A DNA stretch of 64,000 nt from Beroe forskalii (GCA_011033025.1 WFMF01000002.1:1612001-1676000); one strand, 5' to 3'; positions 32,487-43,439 are shown, counted from the first letter of the stretch. The notes: a model not told the origin generated them from the sequence alone. A program made the numbers and translations.

Positions 32487-34329
32487 GGAGAGTCATCTCG
32501 ATTTTCCTGACTAGCTTGTGGATAGCGGCCGTTGTCGAGTGGCCCCGCTTGAAACCAAATTGTTTCTTGCTGAGCCTCTCGTAAATTTTGAGATCCGCTT
32601 CCATATGCCACAGTATCACCCGCTCCATCCACTTAAGGATGACGGGTGACAAGGTGATTGTCCTAAAGGACTTGGGATTCTGGTAATCATCCTTCCCAGG
32701 TTTTGGCAGAAAGATACCACTGGAGTTTCTCCATGTTTCAGGAGTGTGCCCCAATTGGTAGCTTGCTCTAGCAATGCTAATGAAAGCGTCGCTAATACTG
32801 CCCCAACCCTTCTGAAGCATGATAGGCCGTATCCCGTCCGGACCTGCCGCCGATAGAGGACTGAACTCCTGCAGTGCCCTTTTCACTCTATTCTCAGAGA
32901 ATATGTGCTCGAGGCTCCAGGGCTGCTCAGTCTCATTGGCTGTTTCCTGTGGATTGCTATCCACATGGTTCCCAAGGTCGCCAAAGTGCACTTCCGTCAT
33001 GCGCTCCAAGGTTTCTGTCGGGGTCTCGGTGAGACTCCCGTCTTTCTTCCTTACTGCGCATAACTTTGTGTCCTTGTTGTCCTTGATGAGGCTAGAGATT
33101 CTTTTCGATTCGGATTTTGACTCCAATTTCGCGCAGAAATCTCTGTATTTCTCGGAGATCACCCGATCCCGGAGTTTTTCGTATTTTTTCCGAGAGTCCT
33201 TTTTCAACGAGTTGAGGTTAGGGTCTCGGTTTTTCTTTTTAGATGCCTTCCTGATCCTTCCTCTCATCTCCCTCCTCGCATCCTTCACTTCGGCCGTATC
33301 CCACGAGGGTGGTTTAACCTTCGCTGACACGTATGTCAGCTCGGTAGCCGTGTTGAAGGACGTGATGATTTTTGACGAGAGCAGATCCGCCGCCACGTCC
33401 AGCTTCTCCGATGAATCGATGACGCTGAACGCATTGGCGTGGTTGGACATCCTCTTGGCCAGGTCAGACTCAAAGACTTCCCAATTGGTTTTCGAGATGT
33501 CTCTGAAGTTCTGTCTGTCAAGGAGAGTGCTTCCTGTTGATTGGAATGTGATGAAACGGTGGTCCGAGGAGTGCTCTAGTCGATCCCCCTCGTGCACCCT
33601 CCAGTCCGACACTAGTTTGTGTCCGGACGGGTTGGTGATCGTGAGGTCTATAGAGTTACTCCAGCGGCCGTTGTCAAAGGTGGGAGAGTTCCCCACATTC
33701 TCAATAAACAGGTCGTTCGCAAGTATGTATTCGAGGAGTTTATCTCCTCGTTCCTTGCGTTTCTTATCACAGATCCTGCTCTTCCATGCCGTGTTATGGG
33801 CATTAGAGTCAGTGCCTATGATTAGCGCGATGTTATGCTTCTTCGCATGGTTGACAAGGTTCTTGAAATCCTGCGAGGGGCATTCTACATCGTTGCCGTC
33901 CATGTAGCAAGACGCAACTAGTGTCTCGGTTCCATCCACCTTGGTCTGCACAACTGCACAGTCCTCAGTAGTGATAGAGTCCTTCGACCATACCTGCCGC
34001 TCCATGGATTTGTGGAAAAAGATGCTAGCTCTTACAGGTTTCTTAGGGTTCTTGCAGGTTGAAGCCCGCAAGCAATAAGATCCCTTTGAGATCACACCTT
34101 TCCCATTGACGTGAGGTTCCTGCACAAGTATCAAGGGCTTTTCTATCTTACGAATAAAATAGCCCAAGTCCTTGGAGGCCTGACGTTGTTTATTCAAATT
34201 GATCTGGACAAAGCCCAGACTTTCTTTGAATTTCTGTCCACCCTTGCGGCAAACCATAGGTTTTTTCCGTTGGGTGGTTTTTCTTTTAGTCTTAGAGTGT
34301 CGGTCGGTGGAAGAATCGCAGTTATTCAT
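32234..34329 (-). pseudogene. Retrotransposon endonuclease and first half of RT
   Basis: A 654-codon frame starts at 34329 and stops in the RT palm. The EEP/APE-type endonuclease occupies about residues 35-265, with landmarks FVQINLNKQRQ, LVQEPHVNGKG, IIGTDSNAHNTAW, NSIDLTI and SSDHRFITF (catalytic Asn, Glu, Asp-x-Asn and Ser-Asp-His). A linker follows, then RT motifs AGPDGIRPIMLQ, FRTITLSPVILKWMERVI, KKQFGFKRGHSTTAAIH and TFLDIEGAFDNVSFDS. The frame is intact over the endonuclease. A 371-codon frame upstream ends at 34322, 8 nt past this start, as in elements with coupled ORFs. Confidence 0.88.
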
Positions 34330-35437
34330 GGAGGAGTGTTGGAGTCCAAAAGTCTCCCACCCTCCAGCGAGTGGATTTCCAGTCTACGAACCTTGGCCGA
34401 CCTATTACCCGGGGGTACAGATCACCACGGTTCGCAAGTACATGGAAAATCCAAGCACCGACCCTAGTGAGCACTCTATGACAGCCACGCGCACAAGATG
34501 CTGTGTACACGTTAATTGATTTTATGCGCATTAGACCTGTCGAGGAAATCGCGGCGCCGTCCATCATAGTCTTACAGAAGATAAGATACATGACGTGTCG
34601 GCTAGGATATTCCTTATCAGCCTTTTGATATGCACATAGTACATGATCTATCCGGCTGTAACTGCAATCTAGATTACACGAGATAATCCAGTATACAAGC
34701 ACAAGCCAGACAGATGTGTACCCGTAGCTTTGTCCAGCCAGTATCCCTGTGTGGGACCACTGTGTGGACTGGGTTACGGGGTATTTTCTATCGTAGCAGA
34801 ACCCTCCTCCAGGGGGAGAGCCCCCAGCCGCAGCAAGTTTCGACCCATCGTAGCAAAGTCTTCCTCCGAGGGAGGAAGTCCTAGCCACAATATGCCTCAG
34901 CTCGCCGCAGCCGGGAACCCCCTCCCTGTGGGAGGTCCTAGCAGTGATATGGTTTGCCGTATCGCATCGAATCCCTATTTCAGGGTGGGAGCTCCTCGCA
35001 ACGGCACGCCTCAGCCCATCGCCACAGGGTCTTTCTCTGAGAAGAGAAGCCCCTGCGGCAATGTGTTTCGGCTCACCACGAGGTGCTCCCTTCCTGCTAG
35101 TGATCCTAGTGTCGATACTGTTTGTCTCATCATAGAAGAGCCCTCCCCCTGGGTGGGTGCCCCCCGCAGTAGCAAGCCCGTATTCACGGCCGCAGAGTCT
35201 TCTTCCGAGGAGAGAAGTCCTAGCAGCCGCAAACTCAAGCCTGCTGTCGCAGGGTGCCCCCTCCCTATGAGAAGTCCTAGCTATGATGAGGTTTGCCCCA
35301 CAGAATCTCGGGTAGTGATGGAATATGCCACTTACACTGTTCCCGCCGCTGTGATGCTCTCTTTTGAGACGGTTAGGAGCATCAGTTACCCGCCCGCTCA
35401 CACAGCACCAAAGAGTAGCATGACATGAGCAGATCAT
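34322..35437 (-). CDS. Possible ORF1 or leader of the I/LOA-like element
   Basis: The 371-codon frame overlaps the endonuclease start by 8 nt. Its middle (34790-35310) is encoded by about 8-9 units of about 60 bp, so it reads as a roughly 20-residue repeat (ARTS.REGAP-like). The opposite strand is also open for 232 codons through the same repeat. No RRM, coiled coil or CCHC knuckle, which ORF1 proteins usually have, is visible. It may be a structured 5' UTR and not a protein. Confidence 0.35.
   Translation of the reverse strand: MICSCHATLWCCVSGRVTDAPNRLKREHHSGGNSVSGIFHHYPRFCGANLIIARTSHREGAPCDSRLEFAAARTSLLGRRLCGREYGLATAGGTHPGGGLFYDETNSIDTRITSRKGAPRGEPKHIAAGASLLRERPCGDGLRRAVARSSHPEIGIRCDTANHITARTSHREGVPGCGELRHIVARTSSLGGRLCYDGSKLAAAGGSPPGGGFCYDRKYPVTQSTQWSHTGILAGQSYGYTSVWLVLVYWIISCNLDCSYSRIDHVLCAYQKADKEYPSRHVMYLIFCKTMMDGAAISSTGLMRIKSINVYTASCARGCHRVLTRVGAWIFHVLANRGDLYPRVIGRPRFVDWKSTRWRVGDFWTPTLLHE
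34790..35310. repeat. 60-bp repeats each with a short stem
   Basis: Units alternate stems such as CTTCCTCCGAGGGAGGAAG and CTCCTCCAGGGGGAGA with CCTAGCNNNNNTATG. They lie in the retrotransposon leader. Internal promoters or RNA-processing signals of non-LTR elements can occupy this position, which is my inference here. Confidence 0.7.
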
Positions 35438-35479
35438 GAGTGATCAAGAGGGGGGACGGGCAAGTGAAACCGGCACAAA

Positions 35480-36870
35480 GCCACCATGGCGGTGTCAAGG
35501 TTAGAACGTGGTGTCAACAGTCATAGGTAGAAAGGTGGTGTCAACTTTGCGAGGCGATGGCACGGCGCTTGGAGGACGGGGGTCCAGATTCAGATGGGAG
35601 ATTGGTAGGACGGGGTTCTATACCCCGTAGGAGTAGGGCGGGTGTTCCAGAGTCATATGGGAGAGAAGTAGGACGAGGGTTCCAGAGTCAGATAGGAGAG
35701 AAGTAGGGCGGGGGTTCCAGAGTCAGGTAGGAGAGAAGTAGGACGGGGGTTCCAGAGTCAGGTGGGAGAGAAGTAGGACGGGGGTTCCAGAGTCAGATTG
35801 GAGAGAAGTAGGACTGGGGTTTAGAGTCAGATGGGAAAGAAGTAGGACGGGGGTTCCAGAGTCAGATTGGAGAGGAGTCAAGTTAGTATGGCGGTGTCAA
35901 GGTTAGAACGTGGTGTCAACAGTCATAGGTAGAAAGGTGGTGTCAACTTTGCGAGGCGATGGCACGGCGCTTGGAGGACGGGGGTCCAGATTCAGATGGG
36001 AGATTGGTAGGACGGGGTTCTATACCCCGTAGGAGTAGGGCGGGTGTTCCAGAGTCATGTGGGAGAGAAGTAGGACGAGGGTTCCAGAGTCAGATAGGAG
36101 AGAAGTAGGGCGGGGGTTCCAGAGTCACGTAGGAGAGAAGTAGGACGGGGGTTCCAGAGTCACGTAGGAGAGGAGTAGGACGGGGTTTCCAGAGTAAGAT
36201 GAGAGGAAAGTAGGACGGTGTTCGAGAGTTATGTGGGAGAGAAGTAGGACGGGGTTTCCAGAGTCAGATTGGAGAGAAGTAGGACGGGGGTTTAGAGTCA
36301 GATGGGAGAGAAGTAGGACGGGGGTTCCAGAGTCAGATGGGAGAGAAGTAGGACGGGGGTTCCAGAGTCAGATAGGAGAGAAGTAGGACGGGGGTTCCAG
36401 AGTCAGATTGGAGAGGAGTAGGACGGGGGTTCCCGAGTCAGATGGGAGAGAAGGACGTGGGTTCTCGAGTCTTATGGGAGAGAAGAAGGACGGGGGTTCC
36501 AGAGTCAGATTAGAGAGGAGTAGGACGGGGGTTCCAGAGTCAGATTAGAGAGGAGTAGGACGGGGGTTCCCGAGTTGGATGGACAGGGGTTCCAGAGTCA
36601 GACGGGAGAAAAGTAGGACGGGGGTTCCAGAGTCACATAGGAGAGAAGTAGGACGGGGGACGGGGGTTCCAGAGTAATATGGGAGAGGATTCCGAATAGG
36701 ACGGGGGTTCTAGAGTCAATTGGGAGAGGAGTAGGACGGGGGTTCCAGAGTAAGATGGGAGGAAGGTAGGACGGGGTTCCAGAGTCATGTGGGAGAGAAG
36801 TAGGACGGGGGTTCCAGTGTCAGATGGGAGAGGAGTAGGACGGGGGTTCCTGAGTCAGATGGGAGATACG
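35480..36870 (+). repeat. 35-bp GTAGGACGGGGGTTCCAGAG satellite
   Basis: About 34 units of GTAGGACGGGGGTTCCAGAG plus TCAGATGGGAGAGAA. A block of about 220 bp (GGCGGTGTCAAGGTTAGAAC through TATACCCCGTAGGAGTAGGG) occurs at 35490 and again at 35890, so part of the array is organised in a higher-order unit of about 400 bp. Confidence 0.93.
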
Positions 36871-37526
36871 TATGCCCGATCTGTTTTTTATAATGCAGAT
36901 TTATGCATTATGTTGTGTGAGTCTTGCTAAAATGTAGTTATATCAATCAGTATCAATTAGTTGAGATGAACAGCAATTCTACATTTGATTTTTGGAGGTG
37001 AACTACATATCAAACTTAACTACATTATTATTTCTAACTTATTATTCCAACTGATTGCAGACGTTTCGGAGTTTTTTAATTAGATAATATTTAATTAGAT
37101 ATGAATGCCCATCATCAAAATTCACTTTACAGAATATTACGCGTACTTTTGTTCTCGCATTCATGCGCGGGATAATGTTGAATTGCGTACAAACATACAG
37201 ATCGCGACGTAATTATGATGTTTGTCAAACAACTCAGACAACTCACAACAAACTGCTCAACTGAGGAACAGCTAACAATCGTGCAACGAAAGCCAACGAA
37301 ATACTCGATTGAACGGTGAGAAACAGACTTTTGGTCATGTGGAGAATTTCGAAAAATTATCAAACGATGAAAGGGTGAAGAGATCTATAATAGGTGAAGA
37401 GTTGCAGGCAAATCAGCTTAAGATTTGGTTTGGGGTCCTAAGAAAGAGATGTCTAGGTCCGTGACGTCACTTAGAGCCGTCTATATGCTTATATGCAGGA
37501 AGGCCGACATACCGACTTACCATATA
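36871..37526. other. No gene recognised
   Basis: This is AT-rich unique sequence. The only open frame over 75 codons (minus strand, 37127-37363) has no recognisable features. Confidence 0.35.
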
Positions 37527-37938
37527 TTACCTTAATGGCCTTTATTTAACCGGCCCTTAAGGACAAAAATGACTTTGAATTTTTTGTCCAAAGGGCGATT
37601 ACAAAAGGCCGGTTAAAGTGGGGCTGGTCAAATTAAAGGCCAGTAAATTTGTCATATGAAAATTTGATGATGATCTGCCCTATACAGTGTTAAACTCTCT
37701 TGAACGTTGGTATAGAACAAAATAAGTCATGATATCAGATCGGGATTTGGGTCTTTTGGTGCAATTTATTAAGCAAAAATGGCCATTATAGACCATAAAA
37801 TCCTTGATCTGGCGGTGACCAGAAAAATTTTTTGTCCAAGGAGCCGGCCAAACGGTTCAAAAATGATATTTTGATTTTTGTTCATTGGGCCGGTTAAAAA
37901 AAAGGGCCGTTTAAAAAAGGCCGGCTAAATAAAGGTAT
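37527..37938. mobile_element. MITE-like inverted-repeat element (GGCCGGTTAAA)
   Basis: The left end (TACCTTAATGGCC, then TTTATTTAACCGGCCC) is mirrored by the right end (GGCCGGCTAAATAAAGGTA), allowing a 7-bp offset. Additional inverted GGCCGGTTAAA and TTTTTGTCC blocks lie inside. The target duplication is not clear (possibly TA). Confidence 0.55.
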
Positions 37939-38834
37939 CTCACAATTTCTGCCGAAATACTTCGATCTAGGGCTGAAAAACAGTGAATGTAATCGTAAAA
38001 CTTCGTCCTTGAAAAATTGCAATTAGTGTTTCACTTGATGATGACTTTCTCGTTCCATTCCAATTCTCATGATTGGGCTATGTCTATTGTCTATACGACC
38101 TGGGTAAGTTGAGATAAAGAGAGACCATGTGGGGATAAAATGTGGTCTGGAATGTGGATTTGATATTCTTGCAAGTTTTCGCTACCACTGGCCATGAAAA
38201 ATCACATCGGCCATGACCGATTCGTCATAAACGAATAAATGATCGTGAATCTTCAATCTACATTCATACCCGTCTTCCACGATCGATCCCTTCTATAATA
38301 CATCTACATTTAAAAAAAAATAGTTTTCTCTTAAGACAGTAGAATGCAGTTGTACCATACACAATTTACGAAACAGAGCTAAAAGAAATCATCTTTTGAG
38401 AGACGAGAGCTTGAGATGGAAAACAATCTTAATACAGTCGTACCATACGTAACACAAACGAAACTGAGCTAAAGAGAAATGAAACAAACCGAGAAAGCGG
38501 AATGCGCGCGCGCCTTAATGACCCGCACGTGCCAGATTCGTTTCGTACAACTCTCGTGGGAACCAGACTCAGTGGCGTCATTGTCTCTGTATGATGCATC
38601 GCAATGACGCGTGGTGTTTCTGGTCATGGTACATTTATAATTCCGGGTTCAGATAACTCTATGATCATTTACCATCAGTTCCATTGCCAAGATCTTTCAG
38701 TTTCATGTTTCATGAGCGTAAGCCTTAAAATTAAATAAACTTTTAATTTCAAACAATCCCGAATCTTTATCTTTTTCTTTCACCACATCACAGCATTCAT
38801 TATTATTTTTAATGATCGAGACAACTTGATTAGT
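37939..38834. other. No gene recognised
   Basis: The sequence is unique and AT-rich. A pair of CATACACAATTTACGAAACAG- and CATACGTAACACAAACGAAACTGAG-like blocks near 38358 and 38445 is a short direct duplication. Nothing else is supported. Confidence 0.35.
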
Positions 38835-39312
38835 GAAATTGACGGAGGATTTTAAGTTCATTCAAATCTCATCAACTTCTGAAGTTTAATTTGCGAAAAA
38901 GAATAGAAATTCTGCGATTGCTGTCAGTTTCGATGCGTTTATTTTCAAAACAAGTGTTTATGCGGAAAAAATTAACTAGGATGCGTACACTTAATATCCT
39001 ATGGTTCACTTCTCCCTCCTTGCGAAAATCAGGCCCAGCAATGCAACAGCAAATGGCGACGCGAAAACTTTCCAATCCATTGCGAAAAAACCGTGCTAGT
39101 ACCTTGTGTGCCATTTGGCTCGCGCGAAAATCAGAACTAAAACGGCGAAAAAAATAAATTTTATTTACGCGCGCGTGACGATTATTTTCGCAGAACGTGA
39201 CCAGGATGCGTACGCCATGTTGCAGCGCGAAAATTTTAATGCAGGTGCGAAAATTTATACACAGGCGCGTAAATATCGCTGCGGATGCGACCGCCGGCTT
39301 GAACAGGTGCCT
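38835..39312. repeat. Dispersed repeat X, copy 2
   Basis: It is collinear with 12187-12671 with scattered substitutions and small indels, and ends at CTTGAACAGGTGCC. It is followed by 6-7 bp of Helitron-like sequence and then by the element at 39319. Confidence 0.75.
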
Positions 39313-39318
39313 TTAATT

Positions 39319-40518
39319 CCCAGCCGGCATTTTCAAACCAAGCCAATAATAAACGTTTATATTTGGTTTAAATTTGGTTTCCGTCAAACGTTATATGGAT
39401 AATCGTTTTTGATAGTTGATACGTTTAATAAACGTTTCTGTAGAAACGTTTATTGAAATCCCAAAAATTAACGTTTCTGATACGTTTAATTTAGGTTCAT
39501 CAAAACGTTTACATGAAACCAATTATAAACGTTTAAAAAACGTTTATTTTTGGTTTTCATAATAACAATTTTCGGAATTGAATTGCGTTTCATGGAAACC
39601 TCAAATAAACGTTTAAAATACGTTTCTTCTTGGTTTGCAGTAAACGTTTCTCGCCAACCAAAAATAAACTTTTTCGAAACGTTTATTGTTGGTATTCACA
39701 AAACGTTTCGTACAGAACCAAAAATAAACGTTCCAAAAACTTTAATTTTTGGTCTACAAAAACGTTTTCCGAAAACCGAAAGTAAACGTTACACTTACAG
39801 AAACGTTTATTTTAGGTTCTGTGGAAACGTTTCTTGAGGACCAACAATAAACGTTTCGAAAAAGTTTATTTTTGGTTGGCGAGAAACGTTTACTGCAAAC
39901 CAAAAATAACGTATTTTAAACGTTTATTTTTGTTTTGATATCAACGTTTTTTTCAAACCAAAAATAAACCTTTTGAAAACGAAGTTAACGAGGTTTCATT
40001 GAAACACAAGGAAACATTTTATTCTTATAAGTATAATCCCTGGTCCTGCGAGCCTCAGCAATATTTGCCTTGCAAGGCGAACACAGTGGATAACATCCCT
40101 GTTATATAATTTTTGTTACAACCATGTGTATACTGCATACACATGGTTGACGGAGGACTCGCAGAGTCTGTCGAGAATTAAGAAATAATTAAGGGATTAA
40201 ATTATTAATTAGTTGGTTTATTTATCGTTTCGGGGAAACCAATCAAAAACGTTTTTTTTGAAAACGATTTATAAACCAAAATTAAACCAAATTGCAAGAC
40301 CTAATTTTCTGTTTAATTACCGTTTCTGTATGACGTTTAAGAAACGTTTCCCAAGAAACGTTTATTAAACGTTAAATTCAAACCTGTTTTATCGTTTTAT
40401 CCGTTACGCAAAAGAACGTTTAATAAACGTTTATTAAACGTTACTTCGTTTCGTTATGGTTTCCTAAAAAACGTTTATTAAACGTATTTAAAAGTAAAAC
40501 GTTTCTGTGCCGGCTGGG
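39319..40518. mobile_element. 1200-bp element: 11-bp TIRs around an AAACGTTT satellite
   Basis: The ends CCCAGCCGGCA and TGCCGGCTGGG are exact complements. The interior is a tandem array of roughly 60-bp units, itself inverted-repetitive, built on AACCAAAAATAAACGTTT and AAACGTTTATTTTTGGTT. A stem AACCATGTGTAT/ATACACATGGTT is at about 40120-40147. The flanks ...TTTAATT and TTGTGTACGG match uninterrupted Helitron sequence TTTAATTGTGTACGG (14031-14045), so it inserted into a Helitron copy with an apparent TT duplication. No transposase. Confidence 0.72.
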
Positions 40519-40606
40519 TTGTGTACGGCGGCACAAACATTATTCACGTGTGAATTCATTTTATATTAAAGACTAGAAGGCCCGTTGGGCCTTCTAGGTC
40601 ACAGGA
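40519..40606 (-). mobile_element. Helitron-like 5' end joined to another copy's 3' hairpin
   Basis: On the minus strand, the hairpin GAAGGCCCAACGGGCCTTC plus CTAG (40573-40597) is followed directly by TCTTTAATATAAAATGAATT at 40572, a 5' terminus. This is the second head-to-tail junction of the family in the window. Confidence 0.65.
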
Positions 40607-41239
40607 AAAGGCATAGCATAAGCATTAAGCAATGCAGCAAAGTGTAATGATTTGTGGTCATGTCACTGACTCACGGAACATGAATCAAATCGAATTCAGA
40701 AATCATCAATATCCAATGGCAAATTGAATGAGTTGAGTATAAAGTAATTCAGTGATGAACAATCAATACAACTTCACAATGTGATTCCATGGCCAAAAGT
40801 TGAATTCAATGCTCTACGTGCAAAATCTTCCATTCGACTAAAGTGCGCGTCATTAGATATGGCCGAGTGGTCTAAGGTACCGAGTTCAAGCGCGGTTATT
40901 GTGGGTTCGAATTGCAGTGCCGGGAAGACTTTTTTACTTAGTGACAAATTTTACAATTTTGCCTCTGCTTCATGAAAAAAGTCATTCTGACTGGAAATTA
41001 CATCATAAAAGTCCGTCTGATGCTGCTTAAAGCCTTTTACCAATACATCATTAGAAATTCTAATCTGTTGACCAAAAACTAAGACAAATACGACGCAAAT
41101 AACGGACATCTTAACATTAGACTTAAACCAGCCACTTTTGCAATAAAATTCAGTCGGCTAGCCACTAAATATTTTAATGCCACTGGGTCAGCAAGCTCCT
41201 GAAAACACAATTTGTGAAAAATCACAGAATGTCTGTCTT
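40607..41239. other. No gene apart from the tRNA-like fragment
   Basis: This sequence lies inside what would otherwise be a minus-strand Helitron copy, with the hairpin at 40597 and subterminal block at 41240. It looks like foreign sequence inserted just inside the 3' end. I found no termini. Confidence 0.35.
40855..40930 (+). pseudogene. tRNA-Leu-like pseudogene or tRNA-derived SINE head
   Basis: The A-box region ATGGCCGAGTGGTCTAAGG matches tRNA-Leu, and GTGGGTTCGAATT matches the B box. A CCGAG...CGCGG stem with TCAAG in the loop stands at the anticodon position (CAA-like). The acceptor arms do not pair, the T stem is broken and the anticodon arm is one base short, so a functional tRNA is unlikely. 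Confidence 0.6.
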
Positions 41240-41530
41240 CAAAGCTCACTCGGCGCTGCTACGCAGCACCTCGTTCGCAAATTTCAAAAACCACAATTCA
41301 AATCGACCAAGTACATGAAAAAATTTTACCGCATCAAAAACTCCGATCCGTTCAAAAGTTATTAGAGATCGCAACGTAATCAAAACACCATTAACAGAAA
41401 TGAGCGCCCGCGCAATTCTCCGTGCACGTGTCACCATGGTTACCCGCACAAATCGTAATGCGCGCGCGTTCCGAAGATGTTTCCGCCGTTACGCACAAAC
41501 AAAAAACAGAGGTTGCGAAATTATATTAGT
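41240..41530 (-). mobile_element. Helitron-like element, second subfamily, body and 5' part
   Basis: CTCACTCGGCGCTGCTACGC and ACCTCGTTCGCAAATTT (the family's subterminal block) are followed by the subfamily-2 body seen at 14223-14450 in opposite orientation (CTCCGATCCGTTCAAAAG, GTAATGCGCGCGCGTTCCG, CAACCTCTGTTTTTTG). A plus-strand remnant of subfamily 1 follows at 41540-41635 (AGAGCACGTGAATAATG... ...GGCGCCGAGTGAGCTAG), with its middle deleted. Confidence 0.6.
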
Positions 41531-41639
41531 GATTTGGTAAGAGCACGTGAATAATGTATTATGTGCGGGCGCACAGTTTAAATTTGAGCTTGCCAAGAAA
41601 ATATCAAGAAAAACGAAGGCGCCGAGTGAGCTAGAGAAA

Positions 41640-42030
41640 CAACGTTTAATAAGAGAAACAACGTTTAATAAATTTTTCGGCACTTTACAATCAAATCATA
41701 TCAAATATATTTATAAATATTAATGATAGGCTACCCTTCAGTGTAAAGATTTGTTTCACAAGATTACATTTTCACGTTCAGAAATGTCACATGTGCAGTT
41801 GGTGTGCCCGAATCAGCTCGTTTTACAACAGACTGTTTTTGAATATTAGTTTCAGGCGCCAAGTAGGTATACCGCAATGGGTACACTATGCAGGAAGCCA
41901 GTTAAGTCAGCACAATACCCACTGCCAGCATATGGGCCGACGGACATTCCCTGTCTTTTAACTTGGAAAATGACCATTCCAAATGCAAACAGCAGTTACC
42001 ATACCAACTCAGACCGACTTCCACATTCCT
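41640..42030. other. No gene recognised
   Basis: A duplicated AGAGAAACAACGTTTAATAA at 41632-41671 is the only structure seen. Confidence 0.35.
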
Positions 42031-42064
42031 AGCTGTGTGTTTGCAGGTCCAACGGGCCTACTAG
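42031..42064 (+). mobile_element. Helitron-like 3' terminus fragment
   Basis: GTGTGTTTGCAGGTCCAACG, GGCCTA, CTAG and host T match the family 3' end with two stem substitutions. No body precedes it. Confidence 0.55.
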
Positions 42065-42351
42065 TTTATTATATTACTTTATACAGTCAGTTAGACAAAC
42101 CAGCCCCACAACCATAGTCTGCATATGGGCCATCGGACATTCCAAGTAAAATCTAATAAGCCAAAAGGCAAGCGAGTGTTACATCTACTTAGGAAAAACT
42201 TAGTTAGCCTACTTTTGTGCCTAATCTTCGATTTTTTCTTGCAAAATTGAAAAAATGATAGATTTTGTGTAAAACATAAGGTGGTTCTGGTGATCAAATA
42301 TTAAGAAAAGGTGACTTGAATAATCCAGTTTTGAAGACTGGTCGATTAATG

Positions 42352-42420
42352 GGTCGTATGAAAGAATACCAATGACCCCCTACTGACCCCCTTCTGACCC
42401 CCTACTGACCCCCTACTGAT
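42352..42420. repeat. TGACCCCCTAC minisatellite, locus 2
   Basis: GGGTCGTATGAAAGAATACC and four to five TGACCCCCTAC units closely match 9226-9326. Each locus lies close to a receptor-gene copy (9327 and 42983). Confidence 0.7.
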
Positions 42421-42960
42421 AACTTTGCAACAGTCTATAATTCGTATGAGGCTCCCACTAACTAAATGCATTATTAATTATAAGTTTATTATGCGATTTT
42501 ATACGTCACATAACAATAACCAATGACAATATGACTTGGCGGAGACGTTAAAATACAGAAATATAACAAATTTAACAAACATTTATTCAGAATGAGTGTT
42601 TGAAGGGTAGAAATTATATATAATTTCTTGTATATACGTATATAATTTCTTGCATTATAAAAGTGACACAATTTATTCAAAACAACTATAATATTTCATC
42701 AAAACTATAACGAACGATTTTTTTGAGATGTTACGTTCGGGGCTAGGGCTGAATTCTTGTCACAACTTACTAAAATACTCTTGAAAATAAATTGGCCTCA
42801 TTCGTCTCTCATCTTCTTACTTTCGAAGTGATAAGTTCCTAAGGAATTTGACATTTAGTTTTATTTTCCACTCGTAACACAATAAAAGTAGGTCTTTTGC
42901 CTGATGATTTGTCAGGTATTGTCAGTAACTATTTTCACATGTGATTATTGTAGATTAAAA
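42421..42960. other. No gene recognised
   Basis: AT-rich sequence upstream of the receptor-like fragment; possible former promoter region. No motif I would defend. Confidence 0.3.
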
Positions 42961-42982
42961 CCTCTCTATCCAGCATACAAAC

Positions 42983-43401
42983 ATGACCATTGTTTTCCTA
43001 TGGCTATCCCTCACTTTGACTAACTCCTCCTACCGTACCGATAGTGTTCACACTGGCCAAATCCGTGGAGATATAATCGAGGAATCACTCGATTCCCGAC
43101 AAGTCATAGAATGCACCTTTGTCGTTGTCAGGGGCTACATAAAGGAGCGTTGTCAACTGGACGATGGGAAGTGGTACTTCAAATGCCCCTTTTCTAACCA
43201 CTTCTATGCGGTTTGTGTACCAGAATTGCAAGTGTTGAGTACCCTACACTGTCCAGATGATCCTCCTTCTACCAGTCCTGTGGGCATGACAGGTGTCCGG
43301 GGAGAAGAGTGGTTATAGACCCAGAGAGGGGGTCTGGGGATATACTGTGTCACAAACCCACCCATAGAACTTTGCCAGGGTGTCATATCCCGGGATCATA
43401 A
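42983..43401 (+). pseudogene. LDLa-GPCR paralogue, N-terminal remnant
   Basis: The start ATG, a hydrophobic leader and about 90 residues resemble residues 1-100 of the intact receptor: VIECTFVVVRGYIKERCQLD against VEQCIFVVIKGYIKERCLLD, then GKWYFKCPFSNHFY. Near 43262 the homology moves to another frame (FYQSCGHDRCPG, then GDILCHK) and ends at a stop near 43400. No LDLa or 7TM part follows; retrotransposon sequence starts at about 43440. It is diverged (about 55-60 percent similar), so it is an old paralogue. A functional short exon 1 cannot be strictly excluded. Confidence 0.72.
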
Positions 43402-43439
43402 CATAACGCTAGATACCACAGATGTTAGGTAACGGGTTG

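Larger units (their letters stand above)
27000..35437 (-). mobile_element. I/LOA/R1-type non-LTR retrotransposon, broken and interrupted
   Basis: On the minus strand from right to left the order is: a repeat-rich leader (35437-34330), endonuclease plus RT (34329 to 29131), RNase H (28336-27775), a terminal Cys/His knuckle (27725-27366) and a 3' UTR (27365-27000) with a GGGTCCT/AGGACCC stem near 27290. The presence of RNase H after RT points to the I/LOA/R1 group and not to CR1. Two foreign segments interrupt it (28337-29130; 30200-32233). Frameshifts near 29690 and 27775 and a stop near 32370 add to the damage. The reconstructed length without inserts is about 5.4 kb. Confidence 0.85.

Noticed and set aside
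32819-33907. 362-codon plus-strand frame opposite the retrotransposon endonuclease/RT
   Set aside because: The opposite strand shows clear endonuclease and RT motifs; this frame is its shadow.
34730-35428. 232-codon plus-strand frame rich in Ser and Pro
   Set aside because: It is produced by the 60-bp leader repeats, which are open on both strands; no recognisable domain.
40855-40930. Functional tRNA-Leu
   Set aside because: Acceptor arms do not pair, the T stem is broken and the anticodon arm is one base short. Kept only as a pseudogene or SINE-like remnant.
42983-43318. A complete 111-residue secreted protein
   Set aside because: Homology to the receptor continues after the frame's end in another frame, so it is a frameshifted remnant and not a short gene.
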